The position numbers and the translations under genes are program-made. Below, piece by piece: positions 53,567 to 62,163 of a stretch of DNA of 64,000 nucleotides. Numbering within the stretch: the stretch's first letter is position 1; every line of letters begins with the position of its first letter. Source of the stretch: Vreelandella maris. GTDB lineage: Bacteria > Pseudomonadota > Gammaproteobacteria > Pseudomonadales > Halomonadaceae. Below the pieces are notes generated by a model that worked only from the letters and a program-made list of their open reading frames with translations, was not told the DNA's origin and ran no database searches. Location of the stretch: positions 124,001 through 188,000 of the forward strand of contig NZ_JABWCV010000005.1 of NCBI RefSeq assembly GCF_013371085.1, in the 5' to 3' direction.

Positions 53567-55207
53567 TTGCCTGAACCACTCACTGTGCCATCTGCGCTGA
53601 CCGCGCAAGTCGAGCGCCTGATCCCCAGTGCGCGCCTTGGTCGGTTGGGCCGCCTGCGTCGTGGGCTTGAAAAAGAGGGGCTGCGGGTTGATGCCAATGG
53701 ACACATTGCCCAAACGCCGCACCCGCACGCGTTAGGCTCTAAATTAACGCATCCGCATATCACTACCGACTACTCAGAGTCGCTGCTTGAGTACATCACG
53801 CCGGTTTACTCCGACCCGAGTGAAGCGCTGTCGTTTCTGTCTGACCTGCATACCTTTACTTATCACCACCTGCAGGATGAATGGATCTGGCCTGGCAGTA
53901 TGCCATCACGGCTCTCAGGTAATGACAGCGTGCCGATTGCCGATTACGGCTGCTCCAATGTCGGCACCATGAAGCATGTTTACCGCAAGGGGCTGGACAT
54001 GCGCTACGGCCGCATCATGCAGGCGATTGCGGGCGTTCACTACAACGTATCGTTGCCCGATGACATGTGGCATGCCCTGCGTGAACTGGATAAAGCCACC
54101 AACATCCCGTTCAACGATTACCGCTCTACCCGCTATTTCGGCATGATCCGCCACTTTCGCCGCCACAGCTGGCTACTGCTCTATCTGTTTGGCGCCTCAC
54201 CGGCTATCGACAAGAGCTTCTTGCCGGAAGGAAAAGTGCCTGAAAAGCTGCAGGCACTCAGCGACGACACCTATTTTGCGCCCTACGCGACGACGCTACG
54301 TATGTCCGACCTGGGGTACCAGAACAAGGTGCAGTCGCAGCTCAAAATCTGTTTTAACTCGCTATCTAACTACGTCAACACCCTGCGTCATGCCATCTCA
54401 TCGCCATGGCCGGACTATGAGAAAATGGGCGTTAACGTCGATGGCGAATGGCGTCAGCTGAACGCCAATATTCTGCAGATCGAAAACGAGTACTACAGCG
54501 ATATTCGCCCCAAGCGTGTCGCCAAGCACAACGAAACCCCCAGCCAAGCCCTCGAAGCCCGTGGCGTGGAGTACATCGAAGTGCGCTGTCTCGATCTCAA
54601 TCCTTTCGACCCTCTCGGCGTGACCGAAACCCAGATGCGCTTTGTGGACACCTTCCTAATGTGGTGCCTGCTCAGCGACAGCCCCTGGATCTCCGATGAA
54701 GAGTGTGACCGCTTGGACGACAACCGTCGCTGGGTAGTCGAGCGTGGCCGCGACCCTGCGCTTAAGCTGTTTAATCATGGTGAAGCGACGTCGGTGCGTG
54801 AATGGGGCGAACAAATATTTGCCGAGATGGGTGAAGTCGCCCGCCTATTAGATGCCGTCGAAGAGGGAAGCCCTCATGCTGACGCACTGGCAGAACTCGC
54901 TCCACGCCTAGCAGACCCTTCGCTAACGCCATCAGCACAGGTGCTCGAACGGCTCAAAGCGAACGGCGGCTCGCTAAGTGATTTAATGCTTAGCCTGGCC
55001 CAGGAGCAGGCGGAGCAGCTGAAAGCAGAACCTATGCAGCGCAGCCGTGAAGCGCTACTTGCTCAACTGATTGAAACCTCGCACCAGCAGCAGCGCGATA
55101 TTGAAGCCGCTGATAATGAAACCTTTGAAGCGTTTCTAGAGGCCTATTTCGCTAAGGCTCGCGAGTCCCGAGCCTTGTCCGCGTTGCCGTCTGAGGCTCA
55201 TCAATGA
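53567..55207 (+). CDS. gshA: Glutamate-cysteine ligase
   Basis: 546 residues, gammaproteobacterial type. Motifs: RRGLEKEGLRVDANG, HPHITTDYSESLLEYITP, NVGTMKHVYRKGLDMRYGRIMQAIAGVHYN and GVEYIEVRCLDLNPFDPLGV. It joins glutamate and cysteine, the first step of glutathione synthesis. The start is a TTG at 53567 because AAGGAG sits eight bases before it; the GTG at 53558 overlaps that ribosome site. TTG may keep the expression low. dsbB overlaps the stop by 4 bases. Confidence 0.95.
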   Translation: MPEPLTVPSALTAQVERLIPSARLGRLGRLRRGLEKEGLRVDANGHIAQTPHPHALGSKLTHPHITTDYSESLLEYITPVYSDPSEALSFLSDLHTFTYHHLQDEWIWPGSMPSRLSGNDSVPIADYGCSNVGTMKHVYRKGLDMRYGRIMQAIAGVHYNVSLPDDMWHALRELDKATNIPFNDYRSTRYFGMIRHFRRHSWLLLYLFGASPAIDKSFLPEGKVPEKLQALSDDTYFAPYATTLRMSDLGYQNKVQSQLKICFNSLSNYVNTLRHAISSPWPDYEKMGVNVDGEWRQLNANILQIENEYYSDIRPKRVAKHNETPSQALEARGVEYIEVRCLDLNPFDPLGVTETQMRFVDTFLMWCLLSDSPWISDEECDRLDDNRRWVVERGRDPALKLFNHGEATSVREWGEQIFAEMGEVARLLDAVEEGSPHADALAELAPRLADPSLTPSAQVLERLKANGGSLSDLMLSLAQEQAEQLKAEPMQRSREALLAQLIETSHQQQRDIEAADNETFEAFLEAYFAKARESRALSALPSEAHQ

Positions 55208-55704
55208 TCCTGCATACATATCGTTCGGTTGCCCTGGCCGGGCTGGCCTTCTGCGTTTTAATGATGGCGGTGGCGCTTGGCCTGGAGCATATCGGTGGCT
55301 TTGAGCCTTGCCCGCTATGCATTTTCCAGCGTGTCGCGGTGATCGCGGCGGGCATTGTGTTTGCCATTGCCGCCATCCATAGCCCGGCCGGGCGGGTCGG
55401 TAAAGTAATTTACGGAGTGCTGGCGCTGGCTGCCGTAGGCACCGGTGCCTTTATCGCCGGGCGTCATGTGTGGCTGCAAGGCTTGCCTGCCGACGAGGTG
55501 CCTTCCTGCGGCCCTGGGCTTGATTACATGATGGACATCCTGCCCATGCAGGAGGTGGTGGCCATGGTGCTGACCGGCTCGGGGGAGTGCGCTAATATCG
55601 ATTTCTCGCTGTTAGGCCTCTCGCTACCCGCCTGGACGCTGATCGGTTTTGCCATTCTGGCAATCGCCCCATTACGGATGCTGTTTTTTAAAAGCCGGGG
55701 TTAG
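55204..55704 (+). CDS. dsbB: Disulfide bond formation protein B
   Basis: 166 residues with four membrane helices. Redox pair CPLC in FEPCPLCIFQR and the second pair C(GPGLDYMMD...)C around SCGPGLDYMM and GSGECANIDF. DsbB reoxidises DsbA and passes electrons to quinones. Coupling with gshA (ATGA at 55204) links periplasmic and cytoplasmic thiol systems on one transcript. Confidence 0.94.
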   Translation: MILHTYRSVALAGLAFCVLMMAVALGLEHIGGFEPCPLCIFQRVAVIAAGIVFAIAAIHSPAGRVGKVIYGVLALAAVGTGAFIAGRHVWLQGLPADEVPSCGPGLDYMMDILPMQEVVAMVLTGSGECANIDFSLLGLSLPAWTLIGFAILAIAPLRMLFFKSRG

Positions 55705-55747
55705 CCATGCGACAGGGATAAGAAGCGCCAGCTATAAGGAGATCGGC

Positions 55748-56626
55748 ATGCTTTATCGACATTTCACGACTCAGGAAGAGATCGACCGCGCCTACGACCC
55801 GATGATGGGGCGAGACCCGTTGGTGTTGGTAAAGGCGTGGCGTGAGCGCAGCGCAGCATCAAGAGCCAACCATCGCACAACGCTCGATCTGCCTTATGGT
55901 CCAACGCTTGCTGAGCGCATGGATATCTTTCATGCCGATGCACCTCATGCTGATACATCTCATGACGAGCATCCAAAAGCCCCGGTGCATGTGTTCTTCC
56001 ACGGCGGCTATTGGCGCTCGCTGAGCCATCGTGAATTCAGCTTTATTGTCGATGATCTGGTGAACGCCGGTATCACTGTCGCGGTGGTCAACTACGCGCT
56101 CTGTCCGCAGGTACGCTTTAGCGAGCTGGTACGGCAGAGTCAGGCTGCGATTGCCTACCTCTACAACCATGCCGCTGAAGTGGGTGTCGATCCGGAACAG
56201 CTGAGTGTTTCAGGCCATTCGGCGGGCGGGCATCTATGCGCCATGCTGATGTCGACGGATTGGGAAGGTGCCTTTGGGTTGCCAAATCAACTGATTCGCG
56301 GCGCGCTCTGTATCAGCGGGTTATACGACCTACGGCCATTTCCATGGTCGTGGCTACAGCCCAAGCTTCAGCTGAGCGGTCGCGATGTGCAGGAGTTCAG
56401 CCCATTATGGCTGCCGTGCCGGGTGCCTGCGCCTATAAAGCTGGTGGCTGGAACAGGGGAGTCTGAAGAGTTTGAAAGGCAGATGAGTAGCTACGCTGAG
56501 CATTTGAGCCAGCAAGGCCAAACAGTGACTCAGCAGCTACTTCCTGACGTAGACCACTTCTCGATTCTTGAGCACTATCTAAACGATGGCTGTTTCGTTG
56601 AGTGGATTAAAGCGTTTCACGGTTAA
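55748..56626 (+). CDS. Alpha/beta hydrolase (carboxylesterase / kynurenine-formamidase-like)
   Basis: 292 residues from ATG 55748, with AAGGAGATCGGC upstream. Oxyanion motif VFFHGGYWRSLSHREF, nucleophile SVSGHSAGGHLCAML, and a late DVDHFSILEHY containing the catalytic His. HGGYW with this spacing is seen in kynurenine formamidases and related small esterases. A kynurenine link would be interesting, since the next operon may degrade anthranilate, but no other kynurenine genes are seen here. The substrate is not settled. Confidence 0.8.
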   Translation: MLYRHFTTQEEIDRAYDPMMGRDPLVLVKAWRERSAASRANHRTTLDLPYGPTLAERMDIFHADAPHADTSHDEHPKAPVHVFFHGGYWRSLSHREFSFIVDDLVNAGITVAVVNYALCPQVRFSELVRQSQAAIAYLYNHAAEVGVDPEQLSVSGHSAGGHLCAMLMSTDWEGAFGLPNQLIRGALCISGLYDLRPFPWSWLQPKLQLSGRDVQEFSPLWLPCRVPAPIKLVAGTGESEEFERQMSSYAEHLSQQGQTVTQQLLPDVDHFSILEHYLNDGCFVEWIKAFHG

Positions 56627-56654
56627 TAACAGCGCCTCGCTAGAGACGCTGTTA
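56627..56654. terminator. Hairpin between convergent genes
   Basis: TAACAGCG (56627-56634) pairs with CGCTGTTA (56647-56654). It begins at the stop of the esterase and ends just before the ridA stop; T-runs are weak on both strands. Confidence 0.5.
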
Positions 56655-56660
56655 TAGCTG

Positions 56661-57074
56661 TTACGCTTCAGGAATCACCGCCGTCGCTTCAATCTCCACC
56701 TTGGCCTCATCCTCAACCAGCCCAGCCACCTGCACCATCGTCATGGCCGGAAAATGCTTGCCCAACACCTCGCGATAGGCGGCTCCTACCTCTTTAAGCC
56801 GTGCCAAATACTCCTTCTTATCCGTCACATACCAGGTTAACCGCACGATATGCTCTGGGCCTGCATCCGCCTCTTTCAAGATCGCCACGATATTCTGTAG
56901 CGCCTGGTTGACCTGCACGACAAAGTCGTCGCTTTCGAACACCTGGCCAGCATTCCAGCCAATCTGGCCGCCCACGAAAACCGTCTGGCCAGAAGCCAGC
57001 ACACCATTGGCGTAGCCGATGGCAGGCTTCCAATGGGAAGGGTGAAGAAGTTGATGAAAGGTGGCGTCACTCAT
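56661..57074 (-). CDS. RidA-family (enamine/imine deaminase) protein
   Basis: 137 residues: WKPAIGYANGVLASGQTVFVGGQIGWNAG, a central QVNQALQNIVAILKEADAGPEHIVRLTWYV and C-terminal PAMTMVQVAGLVEDEAKVEIEATAVI with the subgroup-typical Glu. RidA proteins hydrolyse reactive enamines and imines to ketones and ammonia. As last gene of an operon with an aryl-CoA ligase like 2-aminobenzoate-CoA ligase, it may remove the amino group after ring reduction in anthranilate breakdown. This role is inferred. Confidence 0.88.
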   Translation of the reverse strand: MSDATFHQLLHPSHWKPAIGYANGVLASGQTVFVGGQIGWNAGQVFESDDFVVQVNQALQNIVAILKEADAGPEHIVRLTWYVTDKKEYLARLKEVGAAYREVLGKHFPAMTMVQVAGLVEDEAKVEIEATAVIPEA

Positions 57075-57085
57075 GATGGCTATCC

Positions 57086-57493
57086 TTATAGGTTATCGAC
57101 GGTAATGCGCTGGCGTATTGCCTCGGTCCATGGCATCGACTTACCGCTATTTAAATCCATAAAAACCAGGGTGGAACAACTCGTTAAGCGCTTCTGTTCG
57201 TTGCAGTAAGCGGTGATCTGCAAGGTCAGGCTGCTACGTCCCAGTGACTGCACCAATAACTCGAACGTCAACAGCTCGCCCAACCAACTAGGGGCATGAA
57301 ACTGGGTGTCGATCGCGGCCGTGGGTACGCCGGTGCCGCTTTCCACGTGCAACTTATTAAAGTCGTGCTGCAAGACCTCCTCAAACCAGTCCTCAACCAC
57401 GGAGTTAATCATCTCGAAATAGCGGGGGTAAAAAACGATTCCCGCCGGATCACAGTGCTGAAAGCGAACTTTCCGCTGGGTGGTAAACGCCAT
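57086..57493 (-). CDS. Hotdog-fold acyl-CoA thioesterase (4-hydroxybenzoyl-CoA thioesterase-like)
   Basis: 135 residues. The signature VRFQHCDPAGIVFYPRYFEMIN carries the catalytic Asp of the 4HBT family; later SLGRSSLTLQI and TCSTLVFMDL follow the fold. AGGAAG precedes the ATG. In aromatic-CoA pathways such thioesterases free CoA from dead-end thioesters. It is 12 bases from ridA and 38 bases from livF, inside the same minus-strand operon. Confidence 0.88.
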   Translation of the reverse strand: MAFTTQRKVRFQHCDPAGIVFYPRYFEMINSVVEDWFEEVLQHDFNKLHVESGTGVPTAAIDTQFHAPSWLGELLTFELLVQSLGRSSLTLQITAYCNEQKRLTSCSTLVFMDLNSGKSMPWTEAIRQRITVDNL

Positions 57494-57530
57494 TGTTATC
57501 TTCCTGTTCTATTCTTGGCTTTCTTCTCAA

Positions 57531-58211
57531 TTACACGCCCAGATAACGGTCACGCACCGTGCTGTCCAGCGCGGCGGGCTTGCCGTCCCACACCGTGCAG
57601 CCTTTTTCCAGGATGGTGCAGCGGTCAGCAATGGGCAGGATTTCACTCAGCGATTTATCGACCAGCAGGGTAGCTTGCCCCTGCTCCTTGAGCAGACGAA
57701 TCGCCCGCCAGATCTCCTGGCGAATCACCGGTGCCAGACCCTCGGTGGCCTCATCCAGCACCAGCAGGCGCGGATTGGTCATCAACGCCCGTCCAATAGC
57801 CAGCATCTGCTGTTCGCCGCCGGAGAGCGTTTTAGCCATTTGTGCGCGACGTTCTTCCAGGCGGGGAAATAGCGTTTCCACTTTCTCCAGCGTCCACCCG
57901 CCGGGGCGGGCCGTGACCAACAGGTTTTCGCGTACTGATAAGTTGGGAAAGCAGCGACGACCCTCGGGCACCAGGCCCAGGCCCGCCTTGGCAATGCGGT
58001 AAGCGGCTAGACGGCGTATGTTCTGGGACTCGAACTCAATCGTGCCGCGGCTGGCCGGGGTCAGCCCAAAGATTGAGCGGATCGTGGTGGTCTTGCCCAT
58101 GCCGTTGCGACCCATCAGGGCAACCATTTCACCGGCAGCGACCTCGAGCGTCACGCCGAACAGCGCCTGAGAAGGGCCATAGAACGTCTCAATATCAGCA
58201 ACCTTAAGCAT
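57531..58211 (-). CDS. Branched-chain amino-acid/aromatic-acid type ABC transporter ATP-binding protein LivF-like
   Basis: 226 residues from ATG 58211, with GGGAG upstream. Walker A GRNGMGKTT, signature LSGGEQQMLAIGRAL, Walker B RLLVLDEATEGLAP. The LivF subgroup is shown by FYGPSQALFGVTLEV and ATEGLAP. It couples ATP hydrolysis to import through LivH/LivM. It overlaps the upstream ATPase gene by 8 bases. Note the region LLVDKSLSEIL, where most LivF proteins have VEQN. Confidence 0.93.
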   Translation of the reverse strand: MLKVADIETFYGPSQALFGVTLEVAAGEMVALMGRNGMGKTTTIRSIFGLTPASRGTIEFESQNIRRLAAYRIAKAGLGLVPEGRRCFPNLSVRENLLVTARPGGWTLEKVETLFPRLEERRAQMAKTLSGGEQQMLAIGRALMTNPRLLVLDEATEGLAPVIRQEIWRAIRLLKEQGQATLLVDKSLSEILPIADRCTILEKGCTVWDGKPAALDSTVRDRYLGV

Positions 58212-58956
58212 CAGAATCTCCCAGGTAGGCTTCACGGACGCGCGGGTCCTGCTTGATCGCGTGGCTATCGCCATGGGCGATCACGCTGCCGGCAACCAGC
58301 ACCGAGATACGATCTGCCAAACGAAAGACCGCTTCCATATCGTGCTCAATCAGCAGAATGGGTACTTCCAGCTTCAGCGCCTCGAGCAGCTCAGTCAGTT
58401 TTGCCGAGCCCTCCGGACCCAAACCAGCCATTGGCTCATCCAGCAGCAGGGCGCGGGGCTTGAGCGCCAGGGCACAGGCGACTTCCACCTGACGACGCTC
58501 ACCGTGGGAAAGCTCGAATACCGGTGTCCAGGCGCGGTGGCTGAGCTGCATCCGTTCCAGCGCCTCATAAGCTGGCTTTAGCAGTTGTTGGTCCCTGGCG
58601 ACGGGCTTCCAGAACCGAAAACTGTGACTCTGTAGCGCTTGTACACCCATCATCACATTGCGCATCACTGAAAGCGGCTCAGCCAGCGATGACACCTGAA
58701 AGCTCCGCCCCAGCCCAAGACGTGCGCGCTCAGCAATGCTCATATGGGTAATGTCAGTGTCAGCCAGATAGACGCGGCCCTCGTCGGGGCGCAGGCTACC
58801 GGCAATCTGCCCGATCAGCGTCGATTTACCCGCGCCGTTGGGGCCAATCAGCGCATGGATTTCACCCGGCCTAAGATTCAGCGAGACATCGTTGGTCGCC
58901 TGCAACGCGCCAAAACGCTTGTGCAGCTTTTGCAGTGAAAGGACAATCTCACTCAT
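58204..58956 (-). CDS. ABC transporter ATP-binding protein LivG-like
   Basis: 250 residues. Walker A GPNGAGKST, signature LSHGERRQVEVACAL, Walker B ALLLDEPMAGLGPEGSAKL, and H-loop LLIEHDMEAVF; GRSFQVSSLAEPLSV is LivG-like. ATG 58956 is taken because GGAG lies eight bases before it; this also gives an 8-base overlap with livM. Confidence 0.93.
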   Translation of the reverse strand: MSEIVLSLQKLHKRFGALQATNDVSLNLRPGEIHALIGPNGAGKSTLIGQIAGSLRPDEGRVYLADTDITHMSIAERARLGLGRSFQVSSLAEPLSVMRNVMMGVQALQSHSFRFWKPVARDQQLLKPAYEALERMQLSHRAWTPVFELSHGERRQVEVACALALKPRALLLDEPMAGLGPEGSAKLTELLEALKLEVPILLIEHDMEAVFRLADRISVLVAGSVIAHGDSHAIKQDPRVREAYLGDSDA

Positions 58957-60004
58957 TGCGCTCACTCCCTGCTAGCCAACCCATGACACCGTGCTTAGCA
59001 AATAGCACAACGCCAAGCAGCACCAACCCCAGGAAAAGCTGCCAGTACTCGGTGATGCCACCCAGGAAGGTCTCCATCATCACAAACAGCACCGCACCGG
59101 CTAGCGGGCCATAAAGACGTCCTACGCCGCCCAAAATGACAATGACCATCAGTTCACCGGAGAAGTGCCAACTGAGCATCGACGGGCTGACGAACCCGTT
59201 CAGGTCCGCGTAGAGCGCCCCGGCAAGCCCGGTGATCGCCGCAGAGATAACGAACGCCACCAGACGAATGGGATACGGGCTGACCCCCGCCGTTGCCAGT
59301 CGTACGTCATTCAGACGTGCCATGGTCAGCGCGGCGCCAAAGCGGGATTTCATCAGTCGCGAAGTCAGCGCCATCGCCAGCATCAGCCCGGTGAAGCAGA
59401 TCAGGAAATAGGTCAACGCATCACTGCTGTCCAACAGGTTGTTACCGACCTGGGGCAGCGTGTTGCGGATATAGATAGGCAGCCCATCCTGACCACCGTA
59501 GGTGGGCCAGGAGTTGGCAAAGTAGTAGATCATCTGCGCAAAGGCGAGCGTGATCATAATGAAGTAGACCCCGGTGGTGCGCAGCGAAATGGCGCCGATG
59601 GCCAGTGCCAGCAGGGCGCACAGCACGACAGCGGCCAGCCACACTACCAGTAGGCTATCGCTGCCCGGCACGCTGAAGGGCCAGCTCATGAAGGGCGTCA
59701 TGTCGAAGGCATGGTAGGCGCTGATTCCCGCCACATAGCCACCCAGGCCAAAATAGGCCGCATGACCGAAGCTCACCATGCCGCCATAGCCAATTGCCAG
59801 GTTGAGCCCGACGGCCGCCATGGCAATGATGGTGACTCGCGAGGCCAGATTGACGTAATAGGTGTGACCCAAAAAATAGGCCGCCACAGGCAGTAACAGC
59901 AGCAGGCCGAGCAGGATCATCTGAACCAACCCTTTGCGGTCGAAGTGGCTCTCCGCATGGGTGGCTGGCGCAGCGTTCTTGGAAAGGGGAGTGGTATTAA
60001 TCAT
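58949..60004 (-). CDS. ABC transporter permease LivM-like
   Basis: 351 residues, about ten membrane segments. Typical LivM block MAAVGLNLAIGYGGMVSFGHAAYFGLGGYVAG, and a later GLAGALYADLNGFVSPSMLSW...LGGVGRLYGPLAGAVLF. Forms the membrane channel with LivH. The ATG at 60004 overlaps the livH stop by 8 bases. Confidence 0.93.
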   Translation of the reverse strand: MINTTPLSKNAAPATHAESHFDRKGLVQMILLGLLLLLPVAAYFLGHTYYVNLASRVTIIAMAAVGLNLAIGYGGMVSFGHAAYFGLGGYVAGISAYHAFDMTPFMSWPFSVPGSDSLLVVWLAAVVLCALLALAIGAISLRTTGVYFIMITLAFAQMIYYFANSWPTYGGQDGLPIYIRNTLPQVGNNLLDSSDALTYFLICFTGLMLAMALTSRLMKSRFGAALTMARLNDVRLATAGVSPYPIRLVAFVISAAITGLAGALYADLNGFVSPSMLSWHFSGELMVIVILGGVGRLYGPLAGAVLFVMMETFLGGITEYWQLFLGLVLLGVVLFAKHGVMGWLAGSERNE

Positions 60005-60917
60005 TGGCAGCAAACAGTCCCTTGGGCTTGAACGCGAGGATGACGGCCATGAGGATATAGATCAGCATCGCAGCCAGTGAAGAACCGACCCCGGTGGCCT
60101 CGGAAGGCGGCATGAATGTTTGGAAAAAAAGCGGGAGGTAGACTCGCCCCAACGTATCGACAACCCCCACCAGCAGCGCACCGAGTAGCGCGCCCTTGAT
60201 CGAACCGATCCCGCCGATCACGATGACCACGAAGGCCAGGATCAGCACCGGCTCGCCCATACCGACCTGCACGGACTGCAACGCCCCCACCAGCGCACCG
60301 GCCAAGCCCGCCAGCGCAGCCCCCAAGGCAAATACCACCGTATAAAGCTTGGCAATGTTGACTCCCAGTGCGCCAATCATCTCGCGGTCGCTTTCGCCCG
60401 CCCGAATGCGCATGCCTAGCCGTGTGCGGGAAATCAGCAAATAAAGGGCAATCGCGATAGCGACCCCCACCCCGATCAGCACTAGCCGGTAGACCGGGTA
60501 GCGGGTATCCCCCGGCAGAGTAACAAACCCCGTAAGCCAGGAGGGCGGACTCAGCCATAGCGGCGAAGAGCCGAAGATCCAGCGTGTGCCTTCTGAGAAG
60601 ATCAGTATCAGTGCAAAGGTCGCCAACACCTGGTCGAGGTGAGGGCGGTGATAAAGACGGCGTATGACTATCAGCTCGACCAGTGCGCCGACCAGGGCCG
60701 CGGCCGTCATGCCTGCCGCCAGGCCGATCAGAAAAGAGCCCGTTGAGGCTGTGACCGCGGCCGTGGCATAGGCGCCCACCATGTAAAAAGAGCCGTGGGC
60801 AAGATTGATCAGCCCCATTACCCCGAATACCAGGGTGAGGCCGCTGGCCATCAAAAACAGCATCGTGCCTAGCTGAACGCCGTTAAGTAGTTGCTCGATT
60901 AGCAGGGTAACGGACAC
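59997..60917 (-). CDS. ABC transporter permease LivH-like
   Basis: 306 residues from GTG 60917. LivH features: LIEQLLNGVQLGTMLFLMASGLTLVFGVMGLINLAHGSFYMVGAY, GMRIRAGESDREMIGALGVNI and VIGGIGSIKGALLGALLVG. Eight or so membrane segments. AAGG precedes the GTG. A strong hairpin lies between this gene and the upstream binding-protein gene, which should make livH-F expression lower than that of the binding protein. Confidence 0.92.
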   Translation of the reverse strand: MSVTLLIEQLLNGVQLGTMLFLMASGLTLVFGVMGLINLAHGSFYMVGAYATAAVTASTGSFLIGLAAGMTAAALVGALVELIVIRRLYHRPHLDQVLATFALILIFSEGTRWIFGSSPLWLSPPSWLTGFVTLPGDTRYPVYRLVLIGVGVAIAIALYLLISRTRLGMRIRAGESDREMIGALGVNIAKLYTVVFALGAALAGLAGALVGALQSVQVGMGEPVLILAFVVIVIGGIGSIKGALLGALLVGVVDTLGRVYLPLFFQTFMPPSEATGVGSSLAAMLIYILMAVILAFKPKGLFAAND

Positions 60918-60949
60918 GTTGGTTAACCTTGACGAAGGTGAAGAGAAAT

Positions 60950-60971
60950 GGCTGGGTGCACGCACCCAGCC
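60950..60971 (-). terminator. Hairpin between the binding-protein gene and livH
   Basis: GGCTGGGTGC (60950-60959) and GCACCCAGCC (60962-60971) form a 10-bp stem with a 2-base gap, followed on the transcribed strand by ATTTCTCTTC. It lies 9 bases after the stop at 60981. Likely a partial terminator or an RNA-stabilising hairpin, as often seen after genes for binding proteins. Confidence 0.7.
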
Positions 60972-60980
60972 GAGGCCAGC

Positions 60981-62123
60981 TTACATTTCGCACTGCTCGT
61001 AGTAGACATCCTGGATATCTTCAATCGCCACACCGATCAGGCGATTGGTGGGCTCGCCATCATCACCTTCCACCACTTCACGTACATAAATGTCCTGGAT
61101 GGGGTGCTGGTTGGGGCCAAAGCGGAACTCACCGCGCACGCTGTCGAAGTCGGCGGCCCGCAGTGCTTCGCGGAAAGCATCTTTGTCATCAGGGTGGGCA
61201 GTTTCAAGCGCACTGAGAATCAGGTTGGCAGTGTCATAACCCTGTGCCGCATAAAGTGTTGGCAAGCGGTCATAGGCCGCCTGGAAACCCTCTACAAAGC
61301 TTGCGTTGGCTTCATTCTCCAGATCGTAGGCCCATAGCGAGGTATTACGAGCGCCAATCGCTGCACTGCCTACCGCTTTGATAAGAATTTCATCAAACGA
61401 GAACGCCGCGCCAAAGATCGGCATATCGACACCGGAGCTTTCCCACTGCTTCATGAACGAAATGCCCATACCGCCAGGCAGGAAGAAGAACAAGCTGTCG
61501 GCATCGCTGTCACGAATCTGAGCGATTTCGGCGGCATAGTCGGTCTGGCCCATCTGGGTGTAAAGCTCGCCAACGACCTCACCTTCATACAGGTGCTTGA
61601 AGCCCGCCAGAGCATCAGTACCCGCCGGGTAGTTGGGGGCCATGATGATCGGGCGCTCATAACCTTCTTCGCGCATGTAGGCACCCATGGCGCCATGCAG
61701 GTTGTCGTTCTGATAGGCCACGTTGAAGTAGTTCTCGTGGCACATACGACCAGCCAGGTCGGAAGGGCCCGCATTGGGGGAGAGGTAGAAGGTGCCTTGG
61801 CGGGTAACGGAGGGCACCACCGCCATCGCCAGGTTGGACCAGATGATGCCGGTGAGAATATCAACATCATCACGCTGTATAAATTCATTGGATAAACTGC
61901 GCGCCAAGTCAGGGCGTCTAGCATCATCCTGAATCAACACTTCCACATCGTCGCGGCCAGACTGCTCCAGCGCCAGCATGAAACCATCGCGAACGTCCAC
62001 GCCCAGATGCGAGCCGCCGCCTGAAAGGGTGGTGATCATGCCAATTTTGACGTCTTCAGCTTGCGCGGTCAGCACGCTTGAAGAGAGCAGTAAGCCAAGG
62101 CCAAAGCGGGATATCATTTTCAT
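60981..62123 (-). CDS. ABC transporter substrate-binding protein (Peripla_BP_6, LivK-like)
   Basis: 380 residues with signal peptide MKMISRFGLGLLLSSSVLTAQA. Mature part: KIGMITTLSGGGSHLGVDVRDGFMLALEQSG, AMVVPSVTRQGTFYLSPNAGPSDLAG, GAMGAYMREEGYERPIIMAPNYPAG and GYDTANLILSALE. GAGGAATG precedes the ATG. Members of this branch often bind aromatic acids rather than amino acids; the adjacent aryl-CoA ligase supports this. The mature protein carries a disulfide-capable C-terminal CEM. Confidence 0.92.
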   Translation of the reverse strand: MKMISRFGLGLLLSSSVLTAQAEDVKIGMITTLSGGGSHLGVDVRDGFMLALEQSGRDDVEVLIQDDARRPDLARSLSNEFIQRDDVDILTGIIWSNLAMAVVPSVTRQGTFYLSPNAGPSDLAGRMCHENYFNVAYQNDNLHGAMGAYMREEGYERPIIMAPNYPAGTDALAGFKHLYEGEVVGELYTQMGQTDYAAEIAQIRDSDADSLFFFLPGGMGISFMKQWESSGVDMPIFGAAFSFDEILIKAVGSAAIGARNTSLWAYDLENEANASFVEGFQAAYDRLPTLYAAQGYDTANLILSALETAHPDDKDAFREALRAADFDSVRGEFRFGPNQHPIQDIYVREVVEGDDGEPTNRLIGVAIEDIQDVYYEQCEM

Positions 62124-62163
62124 GGATCATTCCTCATTTTTTAATCGTTTATTGCTTAGAGGG

